In this document: positions 10,191 through 17,066 of the stretch, piece by piece
Layout: every line of letters begins with the position of its first letter
Position numbering within the stretch: the stretch's first letter is position 1
NCBI RefSeq assembly: GCF_002269505.1
Contig: NZ_NQKQ01000019.1
Location: 1 to 64,000 of the forward strand
Source of the DNA: Pseudomonas fragi
Lineage (GTDB): Bacteria > Pseudomonadota > Gammaproteobacteria > Pseudomonadales > Pseudomonadaceae
DNA: 64,000 nucleotides
Direction: 5' to 3'
Made by a program: the position numbers and the translations under genes
The notes under the pieces: model-generated
Databases searched by the model: none
Seen by the model: only the letters and a program-made list of their open reading frames with translations
Told to the model about the DNA's origin: nothing

Positions 10191-11458
10191 TCACTTCCAG
10201 AGCCCCCAAAAACCGGCGCCGATTGCGCTCGGTGTTGCGCCGTGGGCATCTGGGGGTGGCACTGGTGGCAGTAACACTGGCCAGCGCCTCCATGACCCTG
10301 CTGGGCGTGCTGGCACTCAAGGTTTATGCCGATCACAACCTGCACCTGATTGCCCGCTCAATCAACTACACCGTGGAAGCGGCCGTGGTGTTTGACGACC
10401 CCGGGGCGGCAACTGAGGCACTGGCCTTGATCGCCTCAACCGAAGCGGTCGCCGAGGCGCGGGTCTACACCGCCGATGGTGATTTGCTCGCGCAATGGCA
10501 ACGGCCCGAAAACGGTCTGTTGTCGAGGGTCGAAATGCTCTTGGCCGACAGTTTGCTGGAGCAGCCGATCACGGTGCCAATCCTGCATCAAGGGCGCGAA
10601 GTTGGCCGCGTGGTCCTGCGTGGGCATGGCGCCAATATGCTGCGCTTTTTGCTTAGCGGCCTGCTTGGCGTAGTACTGTGTACCGCGCTCAGTGCCTGGA
10701 GCGCGCTGTACCTTTCGCGCCGGCTGCTGGGCGGGATTACCGGGCCGTTGCAGCAACTGGCGCAAGTGGCCCACGCCGCCCGCCGCGAACGCGCGTTTGA
10801 TCGTCGCGTGCCGCCTGCGCATATTGCCGAGCTGGATAGCCTGAGCAACGACTTCAATGCCTTGCTCGACGAGCTGGAGTCGTGGCAAAGCCACCTGCAA
10901 AACGAAAATGAAACCCTGGCCCACCAGGCCAGCCACGACTCGCTGACCAACCTGCCCAATCGTGCCTATTTTGAAACGCGGCTGACGCGCACCCTGCGCT
11001 CGCTCAACAAAACCCGGGACAAGGCCGCCGTGCTGTTTCTCGACAGTGACCGGTTCAAGGGCATCAATGACGCCTACGGCCATGCCGCCGGTGACGCGGT
11101 GCTGGTCGCCGTGGCCACGCGCATCCGTGCGCAACTGCGTGAAGACGACGTGGTGGCGCGCCTGGGCGGTGACGAATTTGCGATTTTGCTGACCCCGCTG
11201 CACAAAATCGAAGACGCCCAGCGCATTGCGGACAAGATCATCGCCAGCATGCTTGAGCCGATTCTGTTGCCGGGGCAGGTGTGCGTCGTGACCTCGCTCA
11301 GCATTGGCATCGCGGTCTATCCCGAACATGGTACAAGCGCCCAGGAGCTGCTTAGTGCAGCGGACTCGGCGATGTACCAGGCAAAACGCCTCGACCGGGG
11401 CGGGCAACATGTAGCGGAGTCGGAGCACCCCGCAAACACCGTAATTACCAGGAGCTAA
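10187..11458 (+). CDS. yfiN: Membrane diguanylate cyclase YfiN/TpbB
   Basis: This enzyme makes cyclic di-GMP from GTP at the inner membrane. The 423-residue protein has a membrane helix at about 22-46, a periplasmic sensor region (about 50-150), a second helix at 151-176, a HAMP-like linker, and a C-terminal GGDEF domain. The active-site GGDEF is at 327-331, and a product-inhibition RxxD motif (R318-D321) lies five residues before it. The domain therefore looks catalytically active and feedback-inhibited. Its place between yfiR and yfiB matches the YfiBNR module, in which YfiR represses and YfiB relieves repression, affecting biofilm and small-colony growth. Confidence 0.93.
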   Translation: MITSRAPKNRRRLRSVLRRGHLGVALVAVTLASASMTLLGVLALKVYADHNLHLIARSINYTVEAAVVFDDPGAATEALALIASTEAVAEARVYTADGDLLAQWQRPENGLLSRVEMLLADSLLEQPITVPILHQGREVGRVVLRGHGANMLRFLLSGLLGVVLCTALSAWSALYLSRRLLGGITGPLQQLAQVAHAARRERAFDRRVPPAHIAELDSLSNDFNALLDELESWQSHLQNENETLAHQASHDSLTNLPNRAYFETRLTRTLRSLNKTRDKAAVLFLDSDRFKGINDAYGHAAGDAVLVAVATRIRAQLREDDVVARLGGDEFAILLTPLHKIEDAQRIADKIIASMLEPILLPGQVCVVTSLSIGIAVYPEHGTSAQELLSAADSAMYQAKRLDRGGQHVAESEHPANTVITRS

Positions 11459-11466
11459 CCCCCAAA

Positions 11467-11970
11467 ATGCGTGCATTGACCCAGCGTTATCTGCAGTTTT
11501 TCAGCGTTGCCTTGTTGTTGGCCGCGTTGTCGTTGACCGGCTGCCAGACTGCCCCGCCAAAGGGGCTGACCCCGGCGCAGATTGCGGTATTGAAGGAGCA
11601 GGGCTTTGAGTTGACTGAAGAGGGCTGGGCGTTCGGCCTGTCGGGCAAAGTACTGTTTGGCAGCGACCTTGAAGTGCTCAACGCGCAAAGCCAGGAAATC
11701 GTCGAGCGCATCGGTACCGCCCTGCTGGGTGCAGATATCCAGCGCGTACGGGTCGATGGCCACACCGATTCTTCCGGCAAGGAGTCCTACAACGAACAAC
11801 TGTCCGTGCGCCGTGCCAACAGTGTGGTCAAGGCCCTGACCAAAGTCGGCATGCGCCCGGACAATATCCAGATCCGCGGGTTGGGCAGCCGCGAGCCGGT
11901 AGCCAGCAACAACACCCGCGCCGGGCGTACGGAAAACCGCCGTGTGTCGATTGTGGTGATTGCCGACTAG
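11467..11970 (+). CDS. yfiB: OmpA-like outer-membrane lipoprotein YfiB
   Basis: YfiB sits in the outer membrane and sequesters YfiR, releasing YfiN. The 167-residue product starts with a lipoprotein signal whose lipobox LTGC puts the lipidated cysteine at 26. It ends with an OmpA/Pal peptidoglycan-binding domain (VDGHTDSSGKESYNEQLS, then GLGSREPVASNN and NRR). It follows yfiN by eight bases. The third gene of a YfiBNR module is expected to be exactly this type, so the assignment is firm from both domain and context. Confidence 0.92.
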   Translation: MRALTQRYLQFFSVALLLAALSLTGCQTAPPKGLTPAQIAVLKEQGFELTEEGWAFGLSGKVLFGSDLEVLNAQSQEIVERIGTALLGADIQRVRVDGHTDSSGKESYNEQLSVRRANSVVKALTKVGMRPDNIQIRGLGSREPVASNNTRAGRTENRRVSIVVIAD

Positions 11971-11994
11971 AGATTCGTACTTCCCCCCCTTTTT

Positions 11995-12080
11995 GTGGGG
12001 GCGGGCTTGCTCGCGATAGCATCACCGCGATCATTCAGGCAGACCGCGGTGTCTGTATCGCGAGCAAGCCCGCTCCCACA
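11995..12080. repeat. REP/BIME palindromic pair
   Basis: Two inverted REP cores (a GTGGGGGCGGGCTTGCTCGC variant and the reverse of the standard core) face each other directly after yfiB. The element ends eleven bases before the lysR remnant. It therefore marks the last native sequence left of the HXS insert. Confidence 0.9.
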
Positions 12081-12090
12081 GGGTTTGGGG

Positions 12091-12171
12091 TCAGTCCACA
12101 AACCTCATGCCCCGGGTCTCACCCAGCAATAGCGGCGCATTCAGTTCCGTCACTTCGCGGATGTAATCCCA
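12091..12171. repeat. Left copy of 81-bp perfect direct repeat flanking the HXS insert
   Basis: It is identical base for base to 16005-16085 and has the same orientation. It begins exactly at the lysR stop codon. The sequences outside it (REP side) and inside it (diverged lysR) differ from those at the other copy. Confidence 0.95.
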
Positions 12172-12245
12172 CAACAGGTAATCCGCTTGAGTTTGCCCAG
12201 GTCCTCGCGGTAGTACAACCAGAGCTGGAAGGCGCGAAAGGTTAA
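12091..12245 (-). pseudogene. Truncated, frameshifted 3' remnant of a lysR gene
   Basis: Read on the minus strand, this encodes a LysR C-terminus: LWLYYREDLGKLKRIT, then after a one-base deletion LLWDYIREVTELNAPLLLGE and the same final residues and stop as the intact lysR at 16005-16952. The first 81 plus-strand bases (12091-12171) are identical to 16005-16085. Beyond that the two copies are only about 70% identical, and the frameshift lies in the diverged part. It is therefore the tail of a different lysR allele, cut off about 50 codons from its end, and no start remains. It marks the left boundary of the HXS insert. Confidence 0.85.
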
Positions 12246-12433
12246 TACAATCAATGAAGCGCCTTGGTTTTTATCGACTTATAGCCCATTGCTTCAAGCC
12301 GTCAGAATTGAGCAGGGGGTCGTCTGTCGGACTGTGATGAGTAAAAGGCCATTAGTTGATTTCAAATTGATATCATTGGTGCGCGTCACCGGCACTCAAC
12401 AGATAATCAATACATCGATAGGGATATCCCACA

Positions 12434-12718
12434 ATGAAAAAGCGCTCCTTTCTGGTTCCCCTGGCCACTCTGGCCGCAGCCGTAGCTACAGAGCAGGCTT
12501 GCGCTCTATCTACTTATGAGCCTGTCGAGCCCAACTCGGAAGCAAAGAACACATTTCAAGCTGTAGTTCAAAGCGAGAACCTTTTGGTTCGCGGTGGTAA
12601 CGATCTGTTCGCCTTTGTTCTCAAGCGCGGGGATCAGGGACAGATGATGGCTTCCCACAGCTCCCATAGCTCCCACTCCTCGCACAGTTCCCACAGCTCC
12701 CACTATTCGGGTCGATAA
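12434..12718 (+). CDS. hxsA: His-Xaa-Ser repeat protein HxsA (putative modified peptide)
   Basis: This is the presumed substrate of the HXS system, a putative ribosomally made, post-translationally modified peptide. The 94-residue product starts with a basic, hydrophobic segment (about 1-25) that resembles a signal peptide. A middle section follows (FQAVVQSENLLVRGGNDLFA), and the tail has six H-x-S triplets with histidines at 75, 78, 81, 84, 87 and 90 (five HSS, one HYS), ending SGR. HxsA proteins of the TIGRFAM HXS set are defined by such repeats, and this one is short. The stop overlaps the hxsD start (TAATG), so it is co-translated with its partners. The chemistry of any modification is unknown. 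Confidence 0.88.
   Translation: MKKRSFLVPLATLAAAVATEQACALSTYEPVEPNSEAKNTFQAVVQSENLLVRGGNDLFAFVLKRGDQGQMMASHSSHSSHSSHSSHSSHYSGR
12656..12709 (+). repeat. In-frame nine-base coding repeat of HxsA (six H-x-S units)
   Basis: Six consecutive nine-base units encode H-S-S five times and H-Y-S once. Synonymous codons vary between units (AGC/TCC, ATAGC, TCCTCG). The protein repeat therefore seems kept by selection and is not a recent DNA slippage product. Confidence 0.9.
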
Positions 12719-13020
12719 TGAATTTCTCTCATAAGCTCGTTTTTGATGAGCGACTTTATGATGCGCAGGTTTTGCAGAAAGCTGCTTATCGATCGATCAA
12801 TGTCCTGACGGTTGATATCACGCCCGATGGGGGGCAGTTTGTCTGCGCTTTATCATCGAATCTCGGTGTTGACGAGCAGTCCTTTCTGTTTGCCGTCCAA
12901 GAGTTCAAGAAGGATGCGCTAGATTATCAACTGCGCCACCGACTGGCAGTTGAGACGCAACCGATCAAGAACCTGATACTCGGACTAGCCTTTTCAAAAA
13001 CCGGACTGATTAGTGAGTAA
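12718..13020 (+). CDS. hxsD: His-Xaa-Ser system protein HxsD
   Basis: HxsD is the small conserved partner found in HXS loci. Its role is unknown; it could bind the substrate peptide or bridge the two radical SAM proteins. The 100-residue protein has no signal peptide or membrane helix and begins MNFSHKLVFDERLYDAQVLQ. The size, acidic-hydrophobic makeup and position between hxsA and hxsB fit HxsD. The ATG overlaps the hxsA stop by one base, and its own stop lies eight bases inside hxsB. Base composition is clearly less GC-rich than in the flanking chromosome. The family call leans on context as well as sequence. Confidence 0.82.
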   Translation: MNFSHKLVFDERLYDAQVLQKAAYRSINVLTVDITPDGGQFVCALSSNLGVDEQSFLFAVQEFKKDALDYQLRHRLAVETQPIKNLILGLAFSKTGLISE

Positions 13021-14470
13021 ATTCCAAAAGCTGGAGTTCTACGCGCAGCAACGTCCCTACGAGTTACTGCCCTTTAAATTCGACCGTCTGAATGACAGCG
13101 AGTACGTCATTACCAACATGGCCGGCGAATTTCATGTAATACCAGTGCCGATGCTTGAACCGATCATTAGCAAGACACTTCCACTTTCATCAGAGTTGAT
13201 CCCTACTCTTCGATCCAAGCAGTTTATTCGCTTCACCAATGAGCAAACGCCACTGCAACTCCTGGCACTCAAGATTCGCACGCGATTGTCCAGGCTGGCC
13301 GAGTTTACCAATTTGCATATCTTTGTAGTGACTCTTCGGTGCGACCATAGCTGTCCGTACTGCCAGGTTTCAAGGCAGTCGGAAAGCAAAGGCGAATTCG
13401 ACATGACCACAGAGATGGCGGACAAGTCACTGGACTTCGCCTTTAGGTCTCCCAATCCAGCTATCAAAATTGAATTTCAGGGTGGCGAGCCGCTGTTGAA
13501 CTTCGAGATGGTGAGGTACGTTGTTCTTGAGGCCAAAAAACGTAATGTCAGAGAAGGGCGTGACCTACAGTTCGTCATTGCTACCACGCTTTCGCTATTG
13601 AGCGATGATGTGCTCGACTTCTGTAAGCAGCACAACATCGCTCTGTCATCTTCGCTCGACGGGCCAATGGATCTGCATAATGCAAATCGCCCGCGACCAG
13701 GCCGAGATAGTCATCAGCGTTTCGAGGAAGGCTTGCAGAAAGCCCGTGCAGCCCTCGGCTATGACCAAGTGTCAGCCCTGATGACAACCACAGATAAGAG
13801 CTTGCCACGAGCGCGCGACATCATTGATGAGTACTTGCGCTTGGGCTTTGATGGCATCTTCCTCCGTACGCTCTCCCCATACGGCTTTGCGATCAAGACC
13901 AAAAAATTCATGTCGTATGATACGGAGCGCTGGCTAGAATTTTACAAGGAAGGTCTTGAGTATATCCTTGAGCTAAACAAGGCCGGCATACGATTTGTAG
14001 AGCAGTACTCTTCACTCGTAGTGACAAAAATGCTGACATCAGGCGACCCTGGGTTTGTTGACTTGATGAACCCTGCCGGTGCTGGTATCGCAGCCATCGT
14101 GTTCAACTACGACGGATCGGTCTACGCCTCAGATGAAAGCCGTATGCTTGCCGAAATGGGTGATCATACGTTCCGTCTGGGTAACATTCTTGAGCACTCA
14201 TATGAGGAGATCATCCTCTCTGATCAGCTTTTGGATGCACTGGAGAACTCTTTCACCTTAAGCGCTCCAATGTGCTCTGACTGTGCGTTTGAACCTTACT
14301 GTGGAGCTGAGCCCGTCTACCATCACGCCATACACAAGGACGTGGTAGCAAGAAAACCTGAGTCATCTTTCTGTAAGCGAAATATGGCGATTTTCAAACA
14401 TCTCATTGAGCTGATGGAAAGTGATGAGCAAATAAGACGGATTTTTATGGGTTGGGCTAACAGATGTTGA
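13013..14470 (+). CDS. hxsB: Radical SAM protein HxsB of the His-Xaa-Ser system
   Basis: HxsB is one of two paired radical SAM enzymes predicted to modify HxsA. The 485-residue protein carries the SAM [4Fe-4S] motif CDHSCPYC (Cys110, 114, 117), then EFQGGEPLLNF, the usual GGE SAM-contact motif. A C-terminal SPASM-like cluster of cysteines follows (421, 424, 430, 454), fitting auxiliary Fe-S sites as in peptide-modifying maturases. Translation starts at a GTG (13013) overlapping the end of hxsD, a sign of coupling; no better ATG lies upstream. The stop overlaps the hxsC start. The reaction is unknown; crosslinking or backbone modification of the HxS tail is inference from SPASM relatives. Confidence 0.9.
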   Translation: MSKFQKLEFYAQQRPYELLPFKFDRLNDSEYVITNMAGEFHVIPVPMLEPIISKTLPLSSELIPTLRSKQFIRFTNEQTPLQLLALKIRTRLSRLAEFTNLHIFVVTLRCDHSCPYCQVSRQSESKGEFDMTTEMADKSLDFAFRSPNPAIKIEFQGGEPLLNFEMVRYVVLEAKKRNVREGRDLQFVIATTLSLLSDDVLDFCKQHNIALSSSLDGPMDLHNANRPRPGRDSHQRFEEGLQKARAALGYDQVSALMTTTDKSLPRARDIIDEYLRLGFDGIFLRTLSPYGFAIKTKKFMSYDTERWLEFYKEGLEYILELNKAGIRFVEQYSSLVVTKMLTSGDPGFVDLMNPAGAGIAAIVFNYDGSVYASDESRMLAEMGDHTFRLGNILEHSYEEIILSDQLLDALENSFTLSAPMCSDCAFEPYCGAEPVYHHAIHKDVVARKPESSFCKRNMAIFKHLIELMESDEQIRRIFMGWANRC

Positions 14471-15627
14471 AACTCGGCGGAAAGATTATCCGTATTCATG
14501 CGGTTGATGTTCATAGGGATCTCACGCTGCTTAAGGTGTCGACTCGCCGGAGTTTGCCTGAAGTCTTGCGACGGGAAATAGCCTACTTTATTTCCGATCA
14601 GGAGATCCCCCGAGGATTCGCGCACTACCTTCTACTAGAGAAACATCGACATTTGGTTGAGGTACTGCCTTCCGACTCGGATTACTCGATCCTGCCGAAT
14701 GAATACAGCTACATTGGTGATGGTGACGTTATTCGGCTTTCAGCTGATCGACAGAGCATTAGCGTTCTTTTTCGAGCGTCGTCGCAGCACAACAGCATAC
14801 TGGTTACCGAGCAGTGTAATCATTACTGTCTTATGTGTTCACAACCGCCAAAGGCAGCTGATGACTCGTGGATACTTGACGAAATCGAGAGCTTGATTCC
14901 GCTTATTCCAAGAGATACTCGCGAGTTGGGTTTTACTGGGGGCGAGCCGACAACCAATCGGGAGCGCTTCCTTAAAATCATCAGCCTGACCAAAAGTTAT
15001 CTGCCGAGAACCGCAATCCACATTCTCTCGAACGGGCGCAGTTTTAAAGATCCAGCGTTCGCTGAAAAGTATGCGCAGATTGAGTTGCTCGATGCGATGA
15101 TCGGAATCCCTGTTTATTCAGACGATCCGACGCTGCATGACTACATCGTCCAGGCTCAAGGCGCATTCGACGAAACCATTCAGGGCATTCTCAATCTGAA
15201 GCGCTTGGGCCAGAAAGTTGAGATCCGTGTGGTCATTCACAAGTTATCGGTGCAGCGCCTGCCTGAACTGTGTGAGTTCATCGCACGTAATCTGCTGTTT
15301 GTTGATCATGTGGCGCTGATGGGCCTTGAGATGATGGGCTTCACCAGGGCCAATCTCGATGAGCTTTGGATCGACCCAGTTGAGTACAAAGACACGCTCA
15401 GCAAATCGGTTGGAATTCTGGCCAAGTACGGCATGAATATCTCGGTCTATAACCATCAGCTGTGCTTAGTGAATTCAGACATCCAGCCCTACTACCGTAA
15501 ATCAATCAGCGACTGGAAGAATGAGTACGCGCCTGAGTGCCAGAGCTGTACAAAACAGCGAGAATGCGGGGGGTTTTTCGCATCAGGTGTTAAATTTGGC
15601 TACAGCAAGCACTTAGCCCCATTCTGA
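14464..15627 (+). CDS. hxsC: Radical SAM protein HxsC of the His-Xaa-Ser system
   Basis: HxsC is the second radical SAM member of the HXS pair. The 387-residue protein has the cluster motif CNHYCLMC (Cys118, 122, 125), followed by LGFTGGEPTTNRE, the GGEP SAM-binding motif. Its C-terminus ends with a short cysteine set (359, 362, 368), smaller than the SPASM region of HxsB. The first roughly 110 residues are a distinct N-terminal domain before the radical SAM barrel. The ATG lies inside the end of hxsB (ATGTTGA), completing a four-gene run with every junction overlapping. No terminator follows directly. Division of labour between HxsB and HxsC is not known. Confidence 0.9.
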   Translation: MLKLGGKIIRIHAVDVHRDLTLLKVSTRRSLPEVLRREIAYFISDQEIPRGFAHYLLLEKHRHLVEVLPSDSDYSILPNEYSYIGDGDVIRLSADRQSISVLFRASSQHNSILVTEQCNHYCLMCSQPPKAADDSWILDEIESLIPLIPRDTRELGFTGGEPTTNRERFLKIISLTKSYLPRTAIHILSNGRSFKDPAFAEKYAQIELLDAMIGIPVYSDDPTLHDYIVQAQGAFDETIQGILNLKRLGQKVEIRVVIHKLSVQRLPELCEFIARNLLFVDHVALMGLEMMGFTRANLDELWIDPVEYKDTLSKSVGILAKYGMNISVYNHQLCLVNSDIQPYYRKSISDWKNEYAPECQSCTKQRECGGFFASGVKFGYSKHLAPF

Positions 15628-16004
15628 CTTTGCTTCGAATCTGTAGGCCGCACAATGTCCTCGATGCAAGCATCTGGCTTACTCGTGGTATTTGCGTAGG
15701 CAATTTTAGGCATGCTTTGGCGGTGACGGCGATGGGGCTACGGACCATTTCCCCACCCGCGCTCCAACTGCCAGAAAAATCGACTTCGAATAACGTTCGC
15801 CACATGACAATTCCAACTCAGGTGACAGATTGGGCACCCGTGCAGGTGTCCAGCCGATGCCCACATGGGGTTCTTATTGCGGCTGTGTGCGCCACCGTAA
15901 GAGACAGTTTCGACTGTCTGCTCCTGTATCAGTCCTGTCACAAATCGTTGCCAAGGGCACACAGGCCATTGTTAGGATGGGCCTCCCTTTCTCCCTGTAA
16001 ATTC
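15628..16004. other. Intergenic segment between hxsC and lysR
   Basis: About 377 bases without a convincing gene. A small perfect hairpin with a TTCG loop (15902-15919) is present but has no T-tract. Short ORFs on both strands show no recognisable domain. The segment ends exactly where the lysR coding sequence and the 81-bp repeat begin. Confidence 0.6.
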
Positions 16005-16085
16005 TCAGTCCACAAACCTCATGCCCCGGGTCTCACCCAGCAATAGCGGCGCATTCAGTTCCGTCACTTCGCGGATGTAATCCCA
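16005..16085. repeat. Right copy of 81-bp perfect direct repeat flanking the HXS insert
   Basis: This is the 3' end of the intact lysR gene, identical to 12091-12171 in the same orientation. The copies are 3914 bases apart, so recombination between them would delete the whole HXS cluster and leave one lysR end. Confidence 0.95.
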
Positions 16086-16952
16086 GAGCAAGGTGATGCG
16101 TTTCAACTTCCTCAGATCTTCACGACAGTACATCCAGAACTGCCGCGTCAGATTGACCTCATTCGGCAACACCGGCAGCAAGCGCGGATCCTGAGCGGCC
16201 AGAAAGCACGGCAAAATCGCCAGAGAACGGCCCTGCTGCGCCGCCACAAATTGTGCAATCACACTGGTGCTGCGCAGGTTGGCGCTGGCGCCGGGCAGCA
16301 CGTTGGCCAGGTACAGCAGCTCCGAGCTGAACGCCAGATCGTCCACATAGCTGATAAAGGTGTGCTCGGCCAAATCCGCCGCCCGGTGGATCGGCGGGTG
16401 CTGGTCCAGATATTCCTGGGTGGCATACAGCTGCAAGCGGTAGTCACACAGCTTGCAACACACATAAGGCCCGTGCTCCGGGCGCTCCAGGGCGATCACG
16501 ATATCGGCTTCGCGCTTGGACAGACTTATAAAGTGCGGCAGCGGCAGGATGTCCACCGAAATGGCCGGGTAGGCATCGACAAAATGGCTGAGCTGGGGGG
16601 TGACAAAAAAGCTCCCGAACCCCTCGGTGCAGCCCATGCGCACATGCCCCGACAACGCCACGCCCGACCCCGACACCTGCTCGCAGGCCATGTGCAGCGT
16701 GCTTTCGATCGACTCGGCATAGCCCAGCAAACGCTGGCCTTCACTGGTCAGGGTGAAGCCGTTGGTGCGCGACTTTTCAAACAGCAACGTACCGAGGGCA
16801 GCCTCCAGCGAGCTGATGCGCCGCGACACGGTGGTGTAGTCCACCGCCAGGCGTTTGGCCGCGCTGCTGGCTTTGCGGGTGCGGGCCACCTCGAGAAAAA
16901 ACTTCAGGTCGTCCCAGTTCAATGCACTTAGCGATGTGATGTTTTTTTGCAT
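16005..16952 (-). CDS. LysR-family regulator divergent from mmsAB
   Basis: A DNA-binding LysR-type regulator, probably controlling the divergent mmsAB genes. The 315-residue product begins MQKNITSLSALNWDDLKFFL, with the N-terminal winged helix-turn-helix (ARTRKASSAAKRLAVDYTTV) followed by an effector-binding domain. The start at 16952 is chosen because it gives the normal LysR N-terminus; the longer ORF to 17093 would run through the operator and into mmsA. Its last 81 bases are repeated exactly at 12091-12171, so this gene forms the right boundary of the HXS insert. A perfect palindrome lies between it and mmsA. Confidence 0.88.
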   Translation of the reverse strand: MQKNITSLSALNWDDLKFFLEVARTRKASSAAKRLAVDYTTVSRRISSLEAALGTLLFEKSRTNGFTLTSEGQRLLGYAESIESTLHMACEQVSGSGVALSGHVRMGCTEGFGSFFVTPQLSHFVDAYPAISVDILPLPHFISLSKREADIVIALERPEHGPYVCCKLCDYRLQLYATQEYLDQHPPIHRAADLAEHTFISYVDDLAFSSELLYLANVLPGASANLRSTSVIAQFVAAQQGRSLAILPCFLAAQDPRLLPVLPNEVNLTRQFWMYCREDLRKLKRITLLWDYIREVTELNAPLLLGETRGMRFVD

Positions 16953-16968
16953 GTTTGACCGGCTTTTA

Positions 16969-16995
16969 TGTGCGTTCTTATTAGAAGAACGCACA
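16969..16995. promoter_or_regulatory. Palindromic operator between lysR and mmsA
   Basis: Two perfect 11-base arms (TGTGCGTTCTT and its complement) flank ATTAG. The site lies 17 bases upstream of the lysR start and about 71 bases before mmsA. It contains the T-N11-A pattern of LysR sites, so it is probably bound by the adjacent regulator and controls both directions. Confidence 0.75.
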
Positions 16996-17066
16996 CCTAT
17001 ACTCCAAAAACAGTCCTGCGACCAATCTGGACGCCCGTACTCACAAGAATAATTCCGGAGACTTCC

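Larger units (their letters stand above)
11971..12433. other. Intergenic region: REP pair, lysR remnant and hxsA leader
   Basis: This gap holds three things. A REP pair is at 11995-12080, and a frameshifted 3' fragment of a lysR gene is at about 12091-12245. The rest (12246-12433) is an AT-richer leader that must carry the hxsA promoter. No confident -35/-10 pair was found. GATAGGGAT just before the hxsA ATG can act as a weak ribosome site. Confidence 0.7.

Noticed and set aside
12656..12709. Tandem nine-base units taken as a CRISPR or microsatellite
   Set aside because: Units are too short, lack spacers, and lie in frame within hxsA.
15902..15919. Terminator for the hxs operon
   Set aside because: A seven-base stem with TTCG loop but no T-tract, and it lies about 275 bases after hxsC.
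15630..16046. 138-codon plus-strand ORF and overlapping 71- and 74-codon minus-strand ORFs after hxsC
   Set aside because: No recognisable domain, no ribosome site, overlap with the lysR 3' end, and ORFs on both strands compete for the same DNA.
12091..16085. An integrase-borne genomic island with att sites
   Set aside because: No integrase, tRNA or transposase gene is present, and the left repeat continues into diverged lysR sequence, which fits homologous recombination better.
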